From the NCBI GenBank assembly GCA_027049035.1, contig JALTVI010000115.1:1-64000 (forward strand): a stretch of DNA of 64,000 bases, read 5' to 3'. Made by a program: the position numbers and the translations under genes. Below, piece after piece: positions 16,728 through 24,882 of the stretch. The stretch's first letter is position 1, and the number at the start of each line of letters is the position of its first letter. The notes under the pieces were generated by a model that searched no databases, was not told the DNA's origin, and saw only the letters and a program-made list of their open reading frames with translations. Source of the DNA: Sulfurovum sp. Lineage in GTDB: Bacteria > Campylobacterota > Campylobacteria > Campylobacterales > Sulfurovaceae.

Positions 16728-17050
16728 ATGTCATCACGGTATACATCGGTGATGTCAAAGTCGTAATCGGGTTCGATCACCGGGATGTCTTTGAGTGTTT
16801 TAGGGTCTACCTCATGTTCACTCAGGTTGTAGTCATCACCCTGGTAGAACTTCTGCTCTTTGGCATACTTCTTCTCACGTTCCATCTGCTCTTTCACTTT
16901 CTGTTCGAGCAGCGCTTTGGTATGGTTGGCATCTTCTGTTTTATCCGTCTTTTTTACTGCAGATACGGTCTTTGCCGTTTTGCTTGTGTTGGTTTCTGAT
17001 GCATATGTACACAGGAGTGCAGTGCAGAGGAGAAGAGCAATACTTTTCAT
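16724..17050 (-). CDS. Small exported charged protein
   Basis: 108 aa with a signal peptide (MKSIALLLCTALLCTYAS). The mature part is rich in Lys, Glu and Asp, predicted to be a helix (KALLEQKVKEQMEREKKYAKEQKF), followed by an acidic tail (IEPDYDFDITDVYRDDI). No domain is recognised. It lies downstream of the pilT-like gene by 83 nt on the same strand. Could be periplasmic. Confidence 0.65.
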   Translation of the reverse strand: MKSIALLLCTALLCTYASETNTSKTAKTVSAVKKTDKTEDANHTKALLEQKVKEQMEREKKYAKEQKFYQGDDYNLSEHEVDPKTLKDIPVIEPDYDFDITDVYRDDI

Positions 17051-17132
17051 AAACTGTCCTTATTATTATCATTTGACAATATTATAGTGTAAAGTGGAGA
17101 AAAAGGCAATAGAGAAGGGAGAAGAGAGGAGT

Positions 17133-18263
17133 CTACTCCTCTTTGAAGACGATCTCCTCCTCTTTGATGTTTTTCTTGGCGGTGTATTCCGGACTCAGAG
17201 TGAACATCAGCTTCAGGTCTGCAGGACTGGTAGCATACTGGTAGGCACGCTCTTCAGTGATCTTGTCGGCAAGGGTAAGGTGGAAGAGGGCGGTATCGAA
17301 CGTAACGGAGTCATACATGGTTCCTTCTTTGGCGATGGCATCGGGAAGTTCATTGTCGCGCTTGCTTCTGATGAGCTCTTGTACCAGCGGTGATTTGAAC
17401 ATCATTTCAACTGCGGGGATCATCTTGCCGTCTGTACCCTCGATGAGACGCTGTGAAATGGTCGCTTCTAACGTGCCGGCAAGCACCTGTCGCACCCGGT
17501 TCTGTTCATTGGTCGGGAAGAGGCCGACAAGCCGGTCGATGGTCTCCTGTGCATTGAGGGTGTGGACTGTGGAGAAGACGAGGTGGCCTGTGTTCACCGC
17601 CTGGATGATCGCTTCTGCAGTGGCGAGATCACGGATCTCACCAACCATGATAATGTCGGGGTCTTCACGCATTGCTGCGCGCAGTGCTTTGGCAAAACTG
17701 AGGGTATGTGCCCCCAGTTCACGCTGTTCGATAATGCTCTTTTTGTCGTGAAAGACATATTCCACCGGATCTTCGATGGTGATGATATGGCGTGGATGTT
17801 TTTTGTTAATCATCTCGATAATGGTCGCAAGTGTTGTGGTTTTACCACTCCCTGTTGTACCGGTAACCAGCACCAGCCCACGGCGCAGGTCGGAGAGTTT
17901 TGCCAGTGCCGGAGGCAGGTTGAGTTCTTCAAGTGTCTGGATCACATCGGGGATCAGACGAAAGGCTATGGAGATGCCGTCAACGTGCATAAAGATATTG
18001 AAACGGAAACGGTACTGATTGTCCAATTTGTACGCACCGTCAAAGTCGCGCTTCTTTTTGAATGTCTCTATATCCCCATGTGTCAGCAGTTCGACAAGCT
18101 GATACATGGTATTATCCGTCGGCTGCTCTTCAGAGAGCTTCACGATATCACTTTTTATTCTGGCATAGAGCGGACTGTTGCTTTTGACATGCAGGTCCGC
18201 TCCTTCTGCATCGATCAGCATATAGAGCCAGCGGTTCAGTTCATCTTGTATCTGTTTCATCAC
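17133..18263 (-). CDS. pilT: PilT/PilU-type twitching motility ATPase
   Basis: 376 aa hexameric secretion ATPase that powers type IV pilus retraction. Walker A is TGTTGSGKTTTL, followed by the Asp box TIEDPVEYVF, Walker B MREDPDIIMVGEIRD and the His box TGHLVFSTVHT. The N-terminal domain (WLYMLIDAEGADLHVKSN) matches PilT. No pilin or other pilus gene lies nearby, so partners must be elsewhere. The C-terminal ~30 residues (KKNIKEEEIVFKEE) are lysine/glutamate-rich. PilU is an alternative assignment. Confidence 0.92.
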   Translation of the reverse strand: MMKQIQDELNRWLYMLIDAEGADLHVKSNSPLYARIKSDIVKLSEEQPTDNTMYQLVELLTHGDIETFKKKRDFDGAYKLDNQYRFRFNIFMHVDGISIAFRLIPDVIQTLEELNLPPALAKLSDLRRGLVLVTGTTGSGKTTTLATIIEMINKKHPRHIITIEDPVEYVFHDKKSIIEQRELGAHTLSFAKALRAAMREDPDIIMVGEIRDLATAEAIIQAVNTGHLVFSTVHTLNAQETIDRLVGLFPTNEQNRVRQVLAGTLEATISQRLIEGTDGKMIPAVEMMFKSPLVQELIRSKRDNELPDAIAKEGTMYDSVTFDTALFHLTLADKITEERAYQYATSPADLKLMFTLSPEYTAKKNIKEEEIVFKEE

Positions 18264-18385
18264 GGTTCTCTTCCTTTTGTTTAGCTATATATTTTATATG
18301 ATATCCAAAATTAAACAGATATGTAAAGTTTGAGCGAAGAATCGATATAATCATTGGGAATTCTAAAGAAAAAAGGTTGATACAA

Positions 18386-18508
18386 ATGAGAAAGACGGCT
18401 TTTTATATAGTGGTGTTTGCGTTGGTTGCCTTTTTATTTGGTGGCTGTGCGACATGGCACGGTATCAAAAAAGATACAAGCCACTTTGTCAATGTTATTG
18501 AATCATAG
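18386..18508 (+). CDS. Entericidin-like small lipoprotein
   Basis: 40 aa, too short for the ORF track. It reads as a signal peptide ending in a lipobox (FALVAFLFGGC), then ATWHGIKKDTSHFVNVIES. The GC-x-T-x-x-G-I-x-K-D-T pattern matches entericidin A/B-family lipoproteins, small stress-related outer-membrane peptides. AAAAGG is about 9 nt upstream. The next gene starts 8 nt after its stop. Confidence 0.6.
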   Translation: MRKTAFYIVVFALVAFLFGGCATWHGIKKDTSHFVNVIES

Positions 18509-18516
18509 TAAATAGT

Positions 18517-19287
18517 ATGCAGGATAAGTACGTAGGGGATGTGGGGGATTTTGGAAAGTTTCAGCTCTTCCGCTTTCTTTTCAACCATGCTGACAGCCCC
18601 TTTGATAGAAAGAGACTCGCCCAGATATGGTTCATGCATGAGGGAGAGGGCGAACAGAACAACGACGGCAGGCATATAGACTACTTCGAGCGGATGTCCG
18701 GGACAGATGAGTACCTTGAAGATTCACTGATGTCGCTGCTGATGCGAAACCGTCGGGAAGTAGAGGAGCTTGAACGCCTCAAACTGCTGCCCAATGCAAA
18801 ATTCTTTTACGAAAGGGTACCCAAAGCCTACGAAGACCGTCAGCAGTGGCTGCAGCAGGCACTCTGGTTTGCTCACAAAAGCGATGTGGTGGCAGTTGCA
18901 CCCGACAACGGCATGGCACTCAAGTGTCTGCGCAGCGAAGAACGCTTTGAACTCTTGACGCTTGAGAGGCACTACCGTCAGAAAGTCTATCCGCAAAAGT
19001 ACGTCTTTGCCGATGAGATAGGGCGCTTCTTTATGCTCCCCTCCGTAGAGATCACCATCGTCTATCAGCATCTTGGCCGCTGTATGTCACATGACAGACA
19101 GATTGAGGTATTGATGAAAGTGCTCTCGAAGACCTACCCCTACATCACCGCGATAAAACACCGCCCGTACAGCCCCCGTGTCTTCTTTTTTATGTGCAAA
19201 AGCAGTGTGATTGTCGAGCATCTGAACTACCGTCTTGGAGAGCTTGAAAAGCGGCATCCGGAATTTTGGACACTTTTTAGGCAGTGA
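18517..19287 (+). CDS. Conserved protein with YVGDVGDFGK N-terminus
   Basis: 256 aa. The opening QDKYVGDVGDFGKFQLFRFLF matches a widespread family of unknown function that I remember by its N-terminal YVGDIGDFGK signature. A later YVFADEIGRFFMLPS and TAIKHRPYSP are present. No membrane segment. Some members occur in mobile and defence-rich regions, but here it lies in core genome. I would not assign a reaction. Confidence 0.75.
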   Translation: MQDKYVGDVGDFGKFQLFRFLFNHADSPFDRKRLAQIWFMHEGEGEQNNDGRHIDYFERMSGTDEYLEDSLMSLLMRNRREVEELERLKLLPNAKFFYERVPKAYEDRQQWLQQALWFAHKSDVVAVAPDNGMALKCLRSEERFELLTLERHYRQKVYPQKYVFADEIGRFFMLPSVEITIVYQHLGRCMSHDRQIEVLMKVLSKTYPYITAIKHRPYSPRVFFFMCKSSVIVEHLNYRLGELEKRHPEFWTLFRQ

Positions 19288-19349
19288 TGTTTCTATTTTT
19301 CTCAGTAAAACAGAGTATGATTTCAAAAAGCAATCCATAAGGAAGAAGA

Positions 19350-19766
19350 ATGAAAATGATAGGTTTTGCACTCCTTGCTCTGCCGCTATGGCTGACACCG
19401 CTTGCAGCCGGAGAGCGTGTACCCGGTCCTGCAGTCCCCTATGTTGCGATGATTGCAGTGGGAACGACTATCCTCTTTTTCGCTCTCTGGAGACACTGTA
19501 AGGGGCAGCTGCATGAAAAACATGAACTTCTCGGCGAGAAAGAGGAGAAGATCGCCTGGCTACGGAAAGTAATGGCGCAGAACGAACATGCCAAGACAAA
19601 GCTTGAGCATGAGAACGAAAAAAAGATCATGGAGCTTACGCACACCATCGAGATGCTTGAACGCAAAGCCAAAGAGGGGACAAAGAACCAGGTTGTCGCC
19701 AAGATCGAAGAGCAGCAGCAAAAACGTGCACGGATGCTGGAGCGTGCCGGTCTTTCGGTCGAATAG
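19350..19766 (+). CDS. Membrane-anchored coiled-coil protein
   Basis: 138 aa. A signal-like segment (MKMIGFALLALPLWLTPLAAG) is followed by a membrane span (VPYVAMIAVGTTILFFALW), then a long charged coiled coil (residues ~50-130). The coiled coil contains heptad-like repeats (LLGEKEEKIAWLRKVMAQNEHAKTKLEHENEKK). It probably faces the cytosol. Twelve nt downstream lies another coiled-coil gene, so the two may form a complex. Function unknown. Confidence 0.7.
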   Translation: MKMIGFALLALPLWLTPLAAGERVPGPAVPYVAMIAVGTTILFFALWRHCKGQLHEKHELLGEKEEKIAWLRKVMAQNEHAKTKLEHENEKKIMELTHTIEMLERKAKEGTKNQVVAKIEEQQQKRARMLERAGLSVE

Positions 19767-19777
19767 GGGAGAAAGCA

Positions 19778-20464
19778 ATGAGCGATCATCATGAAACAGT
19801 TGTAGAGAAAGAGGAAGTGGTCTCATCGGAGAAGAGTGTTTCCTACCCCGCTGCAGAGGTGCCTCCCTCTGCACACTATTATGGGCAGATCTCCATGGTT
19901 GTCCGGGAAGTGGAGAATCGCTACAGGGAGGGGATTCTTGCCTATATGGATGTCGTTGCGCAGTATGAAGAGGAGATCGCAGCACTCAAAGAGCGCATTG
20001 CGGCACTGAAAGCGCAAAGTGCGCCACAGGAAGCCCGACTGAGTCTTTTCGGCGAAGAGGTGAGGGTGGAAGAGCGTCTGCTTGACCGTCTCAATGCTGC
20101 CTTCCTGCAAAAAGTTGCCTCTTATGAGGAGTTCAAAAGTGATTACACGGAACTGGTTGATGAAAAAGCCAGACAACAGATAGAAACATCCAAAACAAAA
20201 GAGATACGCCACCTTCATGACGAGATAGAGGAGTCCGAATCGAAACTGCTGGCAACAGAGCTTGAGCGCCTCAACATTCTTGAAAAACTGGAACCGCTGC
20301 GTCAGGAGACAGGGCGGCTGGAACGGCAGGTTACCGAGCTTGAACGCAAGAAGAAGCACTTCGAGACAACCCATCTTCAGCATGTCCATATGAACCCGAC
20401 CGTGCTTCCCCAAGCACCATCTGCTGACACACAGGACGAGCCGATCGATACTGAAACGGAGTAA
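19778..20464 (+). CDS. Soluble coiled-coil protein
   Basis: 228 aa. After an acidic ~40-residue start (VVEKEEVVSSEKSV), residues ~45-200 are almost all heptad-like coiled coil (QYEEEIAALKERIAALKAQ, ERLNILEKLEPLRQETGRLERQ). A short His-containing tail follows. There is no signal peptide. Paired with the membrane-anchored coiled-coil gene directly upstream. I do not recognise it; a scaffold or cell-envelope role would be a guess. Confidence 0.65.
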   Translation: MSDHHETVVEKEEVVSSEKSVSYPAAEVPPSAHYYGQISMVVREVENRYREGILAYMDVVAQYEEEIAALKERIAALKAQSAPQEARLSLFGEEVRVEERLLDRLNAAFLQKVASYEEFKSDYTELVDEKARQQIETSKTKEIRHLHDEIEESESKLLATELERLNILEKLEPLRQETGRLERQVTELERKKKHFETTHLQHVHMNPTVLPQAPSADTQDEPIDTETE

Positions 20465-20484
20465 AAACACTCTGTCATCCTGTC

Positions 20485-20505
20485 ATCACGCACTTGATGC
20501 GGGAT
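20485..20505. repeat. Imperfect inverted repeat, dispersed-type
   Basis: ATCACGCACTTGATGCGGGAT forms a stem with one mismatch (CCGCA/TGCGG type) around ACTTGA. Its reverse complement resembles ATCCCGATCAAGTTCAGGAT at 6263-6282, and both are joined to a GATGACA segment. Such GCACTTGATGCGGGAT elements are common dispersed palindromes between genes. Could also serve as a terminator for the coiled-coil operon. Confidence 0.35.
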
Positions 20506-20584
20506 CTTGACCGTTCCATGATTAACACCCCATTTACCTTACCCCTGTACCATTAGCATACTTCAAATACAAAAGGATCGACAG

Positions 20585-21169
20585 ATGAAAAAGACACTTG
20601 TAATGATTACGGCTGCGGCAAGTATGCTCGCAGCGGCACCCGGTAACGGAATGATGCAAAACGGTATGGGCGGTATGAAGATGCCAAAGTGTATGTGTAT
20701 GAAAAAGATGCAGATGCAGAAGAAGCAGATGAACTCTCCGTTTCTCATTAAACACGGCCTGCCGCATCTTACAAAGATGATTATGCCGTACCTGAACGAT
20801 CCGGCGTTCAATCTGACGGCCGAACAGAAGCAGAAGCTTGCGGTGATCCGCAAAGAGACCATCGGCACCATCAAGTCTCTCAAACCGGAAGTGATGAAAC
20901 TTCGAAAAGAGATTGTCCAGGCAAGTACCGCAGGTGCGAAGGCCGATACGCTGAAAGAGAAGGTCGACAAACTTGCTTCGCTTGAAGCCAAAGCGACAAT
21001 GGCTCACCTTAACTGCATCGAGAAGACCAAAGAGGTGCTGACCAAAGATCAGCTTCTTTTCCTGCTTGCGAACAAAAACAAATCTGCAATGCACGGCAAG
21101 AAGAAGATGATGATGAAGAAGATGAAAATGATGAAGTGTGCTTCCGGTAAATGCGGCGGCAAGCAGTAA
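20585..21169 (+). CDS. Methionine-rich exported protein, Spy/CpxP-like
   Basis: 194 aa with a signal peptide (MKKTLVMITAAASMLAAA). The next ~30 residues are very rich in Met with Cys (MKMPKCMCMKKMQMQKKQM), and so is the C-terminus (MMMKKMKMMKCASGKCGGK). The middle is helical with an LTxxQK motif (FNLTAEQKQKLAVIRKE) like Spy/CpxP/ZraP periplasmic chaperones. Met/Cys tails suggest copper or silver binding, which is inference. RBS AAAGGA lies upstream. Stands alone. Confidence 0.7.
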   Translation: MKKTLVMITAAASMLAAAPGNGMMQNGMGGMKMPKCMCMKKMQMQKKQMNSPFLIKHGLPHLTKMIMPYLNDPAFNLTAEQKQKLAVIRKETIGTIKSLKPEVMKLRKEIVQASTAGAKADTLKEKVDKLASLEAKATMAHLNCIEKTKEVLTKDQLLFLLANKNKSAMHGKKKMMMKKMKMMKCASGKCGGKQ

Positions 21170-21341
21170 ACAAACTTTCACTCTTCCTCCACAGGCTTCT
21201 GCATTGTTGCAGGAGCCGTAAAACACTCCCAGACATATTTTCCCAATCACAGAACAAAAATCATAAGTTGATATAAATAGACTAAAGTTTATTAAGCGAC
21301 CTGTTTACTTTTGTTAACTACAATAGTTTCAAAGGATTTTC

Positions 21342-21785
21342 ATGAACAGACAATCGATGTTACGGATCACACTTTTTATCTCTGTGCTGGCATTCAACCC
21401 GGCTGTTGCACAAACGCTGAACCAGCGGACACTGAGTCTGCTTCAGACGCAGGAGCAGAAAACGCTGGAGAGCGACATTGCCGACGTGCTTGTGCAGAGA
21501 GGGCTGGAAGAAGCAGCAGCCCATAGACTCAGCGGGAAGCTCACGGAAAAGCATTCGGCATCTATGGATATGATGGTCCGGAACATTGTTGACAGCGGAA
21601 TGGCTTCATATTCGGATGTTGTTGCATATCTTGGCGAAGCGGCACTCTTTAGAAGAGAAGCAGATTTGACAAGTTACGATGCACTTGTACGTATGATGAC
21701 ACATATTAAAAAACAGAAACCATCCAGTAAGAGTCTAGCAAAACTGAAGCGTGTGGCTTTCCAAAATGCCTCAGTAGTTGCATAA
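21342..21785 (+). CDS. Small exported helical protein
   Basis: 147 aa with a signal peptide (MLRITLFISVLAFNPAVAQ after a short N-terminal extension). The mature protein is helical; KLTEKHSASMDMMVRNIVDSG and TSYDALVRMMTHIKKQKPSSK are representative. I do not recognise the family. A possible ribosome-binding site AAAGGA lies 11 nt upstream. It is separate from its neighbours: ~170 nt follow the Met-rich gene and ~820 nt precede tetR. Confidence 0.55.
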   Translation: MNRQSMLRITLFISVLAFNPAVAQTLNQRTLSLLQTQEQKTLESDIADVLVQRGLEEAAAHRLSGKLTEKHSASMDMMVRNIVDSGMASYSDVVAYLGEAALFRREADLTSYDALVRMMTHIKKQKPSSKSLAKLKRVAFQNASVVA

Positions 21786-22440
21786 AGAAGGCACAGGCTT
21801 ATATCGTGCAGGGTTTTCCTGCCGGTTGTCTGCATAATGTATATAATATCATATGATTAACATAATATAAATTCTATTAAAAAAGTATATCCGCTCTGCC
21901 GGTAGTATGTTTGTATCTGCATGTTGCTCTCATATCAATCAAAAAAATCGAAATTTATGCTGCAAAATATTGTTGCAGAAAAATCACTCCCGTTTAAATC
22001 AAAAAACGGATCTTCATTTCGCACAAACTTTATCTTTAAAAAAAACGACGCAACAGCAATCATTTTTCGACATCCGCAAAAGTTGGCACGTGAAAAATGG
22101 CAGCTTCATATCCTTGGAATAATCAGACACACAAACCTGTTTTAAATCAAAATGAAAATGTGTAATGTCGTAGTCATACTTTTATCGAAAAACTCTTGGC
22201 GTGAAATGTTCAAACTGTATTGTACATGTGCAACATGTTTGTGACAAAAAATGATGGAGAGGTATTTATTGATACATTTTAATATTTGGAAATATATGAT
22301 GAAAGAAGACTTGGGAAGAGAAGTTCCTATATTTTATAATATGTTAATGCCCTCTTTTGCAATCGATGCAGCTTGCAATATGTCCCAAAGTATGACACAT
22401 GTGTGCAAAGTCCCTGTAGATGGTAAACAGAAGCAATTAA
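21786..22440. other. AT-rich intergenic region upstream of the tetR operators
   Basis: The stretch is AT-rich. Its ORFs (for example 21921-22145 and 22251-22502) have poor starts and no recognisable motif, and one overlaps the operator array. I see no RNA gene with confidence. It most likely holds regulatory DNA for the tetR operon. Confidence 0.4.
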
Positions 22441-22540
22441 ATGAACAAACGTTCATTTGTAGGAAACGGACCTTCCTTATATATGAACAATTGTTCATTT
22501 AAAAAAGATAAGAGAGTTTCTAATATGAACAAATGTTCAT
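22441..22540. promoter_or_regulatory. Three palindromic operators O1-O3, 42-bp phased
   Basis: ATGAACAAACGTTCAT at 22441-22456, ATGAACAATTGTTCAT at 22483-22498 and ATGAACAAATGTTCAT at 22525-22540. Each is a 16-bp palindrome (ATGAAC-N4-GTTCAT). Start-to-start distances are 42 and 42 bp, four turns of B-DNA, so dimers bound here would face the same side. They match the usual size and symmetry of TetR-family operators and lie directly upstream of a tetR gene. Confidence 0.75.
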
Positions 22541-22559
22541 ATATCTTGCTGCCCTCCTC

Positions 22560-22588
22560 TTGACATATGAACAAATGTTCACTATAAT
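22560..22588 (+). promoter_or_regulatory. Sigma70 promoter with operator O4 in the spacer
   Basis: TTGACA at 22560-22565 and TATAAT at 22583-22588 are separated by exactly 17 nt. The spacer is almost wholly the fourth operator, ATGAACAAATGTTCAC at 22567-22582, again 42 bp from O3. Binding of the regulator would block RNA polymerase, so the design implies autorepression of the tetR-methyltransferase-DUF2238 operon. An AAAGGAG ribosome-binding site follows at about 22595. Confidence 0.8.
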
Positions 22589-22606
22589 TACACGAAAGGA
22601 GCTGCT

Positions 22607-23260
22607 ATGGACGGTGACAAGGGCACTTTCGCCCTATCGAAAGGAAGCAAAACCAAAGCCAAAATACTCAAAACGGCACTGAAACTCTTCTCTACCAAGG
22701 GGTACAAAGCTACAACGGTAAGAGATATTGCCGGGGCGATGGGTGTCAAGCAGAGTGCGCTCTACAACCACTTTAAAAACAAAGATGAGATACTTGAGAC
22801 ACTTATTGGTGATCTTACCTCTTCTGCGATCGTGCATCTGTTTGATGACAAGGAGCCTCAGGAGGCTGCCAGAAGCGGAAAAGCACTTTTGGCAGGCATA
22901 GGTACCAAATTCAAGCTGATGAGCTTTGACAGCCAGAATGAGGCCCTTTTCAAGCTGCTGATGCAGGAGATGTTCCGAAACGAGCGTGTCAGGGAGATAT
23001 ACAATGAGCACTTCTATCAGGAGAATGTCAAAAAGCTCTCTACGTATCTCTTTATGATGATGCAGGATGAGCTTATTCGCTCCTCCGACCCGCTTATGCT
23101 GGCCAATGAGTTCTTTGCGCCACTGTTCTTCTATCAGATGCAGGTCAGCCTGCTTAAGCAGGACAAAAAATCGACCTCTTCTGTGGTATCGCTCTTCGAA
23201 AAGCATGTTGAATTCTTCTGGGAGAGCATCCGGATCGAGAAAAAAGAGAGCCTTTTTTAG
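22607..23260 (+). CDS. TetR/AcrR family transcriptional regulator
   Basis: 217 aa. The N-terminal helix-turn-helix (KILKTALKLFSTKGYKATTV, DIAGAMGVKQSALYNHFKNK) is classic TetR. The C-terminal ligand-binding domain is divergent, as usual, so the inducer is unknown. Four near-identical palindromes upstream, one inside the promoter, point to autoregulation. It is the first gene of an operon with a methyltransferase and a DUF2238 membrane protein, which it probably represses. Confidence 0.9.
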   Translation: MDGDKGTFALSKGSKTKAKILKTALKLFSTKGYKATTVRDIAGAMGVKQSALYNHFKNKDEILETLIGDLTSSAIVHLFDDKEPQEAARSGKALLAGIGTKFKLMSFDSQNEALFKLLMQEMFRNERVREIYNEHFYQENVKKLSTYLFMMMQDELIRSSDPLMLANEFFAPLFFYQMQVSLLKQDKKSTSSVVSLFEKHVEFFWESIRIEKKESLF

Positions 23261-23300
23261 GAATATAGTAAAAAATATCAATACATATTAGGAAATATTA

Positions 23301-23918
23301 ATGAAAAAACAGACCGATCTTTTCGCAAACAAGTCAAAAAACTGGGACATGAACTCCAAACGTGTTCAGAATGCAAAAGCGATCGCTGAATTGATCGTAA
23401 AAAATATTAAATTGGATAAAGAGATGGAACTGATGGAACTTGGTGCAGGTACGGGGCTTTTAAGCTACTTTATCGCTCCATTTGTCAAAAAGATTGTTGC
23501 GGTGGACAACTCCCCTTCCATGCTGTTGGAGTTTAAGAACAAATGTGATGAGTTTGCCTGTGAGACAGAAGCAATATTAAAAGATATTACAAAAGACCCC
23601 ATAGAAGGGCGTAGCTTTGACGGCATCATCTCTTCGATGACCATCCATCATGTCGAAGATATTGCCGCCCTATTCCACAAACTCTCTTCACTGCTCAGGG
23701 AAAACGGCTTCATTGGCATTGCGGACCTTGACAGCGAGGATGGCACCTTTCACAGTGACAATACCGGCGTGTTCCATTACGGTTTTGACAGAGAGACGCT
23801 CAAGAAGTTTGCAGAAGCCTCCGGTTTTACCGATATCCGTTTCGAGACCGCTTCGACCATTGCCAAACCGCACCGTGACTTTACAGTCTTTCTTATGACT
23901 GCGAGGAAAGTGGGATGA
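23301..23918 (+). CDS. Class I SAM-dependent methyltransferase
   Basis: 205 aa Rossmann-fold methyltransferase. SAM motif I is LMELGAGTGLLSYFI, motif II carries the acidic VAVDNSPSML, and motif IV/post-I is FDGIISSMTIHHV. This layout is shared with UbiE-like and type 11 methyltransferases. The substrate is unknown. It lies downstream of tetR by 40 nt and overlaps the DUF2238 gene by 4 nt (ATGA). Probably derepressed when the TetR ligand is bound. Confidence 0.85.
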   Translation: MKKQTDLFANKSKNWDMNSKRVQNAKAIAELIVKNIKLDKEMELMELGAGTGLLSYFIAPFVKKIVAVDNSPSMLLEFKNKCDEFACETEAILKDITKDPIEGRSFDGIISSMTIHHVEDIAALFHKLSSLLRENGFIGIADLDSEDGTFHSDNTGVFHYGFDRETLKKFAEASGFTDIRFETASTIAKPHRDFTVFLMTARKVG

Positions 23919-24517
23919 TGCGCGTTGTTTGGGTAGCCGTTTTTTTTGCTGCATTTTTGTGGTCTGCATGGCATCCTAAAGAGTACTTCACCTGGTTTCT
24001 TGAAGTCTTCCCTGCATTGATAGGCTTCGTCCTGATAGTAGCAACCTATCGCACGTTTCCGCTTACACCTTTGCTCTACATACTCATATTAATACATATG
24101 ATTATTTTGATGGTGGGCGGGCACTATACCTATGCTGAAGTGCCGCTCTTTGACTGGATCAAAGAGGTACTGCACCAGAGCCGCAACAACTACGACAAGG
24201 TCGGTCACTTCTTTCAGGGCTTCGAGCCGGCCATACTTGCACGTGAGATCCTTATTCGTAAAGAGGTGGTCAAGAAAAGCCGCTTGTGGCTCAACTATAT
24301 CATCTTGAGTATCGTACTGGCCTTTTCTGCCTTCTATGAACTGCTTGAGTGGGCTGTTGCGGTACTCTCTGGAGAAGCGGCAGATGCATTTCTTGGTACA
24401 CAGGGGTATGTCTGGGATACACAGACTGACATGGCATGGTGTCTTGTGGGTGCGGTGACAGCACTGCTGCTCTTAAGTCGCCTGCACGACAGGCAGCTTG
24501 CCCGCTTAAACAGTTAA
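23915..24517 (+). CDS. DUF2238 (YjdF-type) integral membrane protein
   Basis: 200 aa with about five or six hydrophobic spans. The conserved loop GGHYTYAEVPLFDWIKE and the downstream RNNYDKVGHFFQGFEPAILARE mark the DUF2238 family. The acidic and His residues in these loops suggest metal binding, but the function is unknown. It is the third gene of the TetR-controlled operon and overlaps the methyltransferase gene by 4 nt, suggesting the three act in one response. Confidence 0.85.
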   Translation: MMRVVWVAVFFAAFLWSAWHPKEYFTWFLEVFPALIGFVLIVATYRTFPLTPLLYILILIHMIILMVGGHYTYAEVPLFDWIKEVLHQSRNNYDKVGHFFQGFEPAILAREILIRKEVVKKSRLWLNYIILSIVLAFSAFYELLEWAVAVLSGEAADAFLGTQGYVWDTQTDMAWCLVGAVTALLLLSRLHDRQLARLNS

Positions 24518-24561
24518 GTGTAAGCGCATGAAAGCTACTCTCTGATCTTCTCTTATCCTCC

Positions 24562-24759
24562 CTATTGGACATCGAGCATGGCGTTGATTTTCGCCAGCTC
24601 TCTCTGCTCCTCATTTTTTGTGATCTGTTCGTAGTGGAGTGTCAGTGCACTTCTTAATACATTGGTGGCATCATCGCCGGTGAGTTTTTCGATCTCGTGA
24701 AGCATCTCTATCTGTTTTGATGTCAGTGAAATAGTAACATATGCCGGATTTTTGGGCAT
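24562..24759 (-). CDS. Ribbon-helix-helix-type small regulator
   Basis: 65 aa from ATG 24759 (MPKNPAYVTISL), chosen because GAGGAGTTAC lies just upstream; the longer ORF adds an unrelated hydrophobic start. PAYVTISLTSKQIEMLHEIEKL followed by GDDATNVLRSALTLHYE is a typical beta-helix-helix CopG/MetJ-type DNA-binding fold. No toxin partner lies next to it. Transcribed opposite to its neighbours. Target unknown. Confidence 0.7.
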   Translation of the reverse strand: MPKNPAYVTISLTSKQIEMLHEIEKLTGDDATNVLRSALTLHYEQITKNEEQRELAKINAMLDVQ

Positions 24760-24882
24760 GGTAACTCCTCTGTTGGTGAGGTATTTTATCATCTCTTGGT
24801 ATATGTAGGTTAACAAAAACTGCACCCAAATTATTTTTGGCTATAATTATCACGAATTAAAGCAATTGAGGAGAGAGATAGT

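Noticed and set aside
21921-22145. Small ORFs upstream of tetR (also 22251-22502)
   Set aside because: Poor starts, AT-rich composition, overlap with the operators, no family resemblance.
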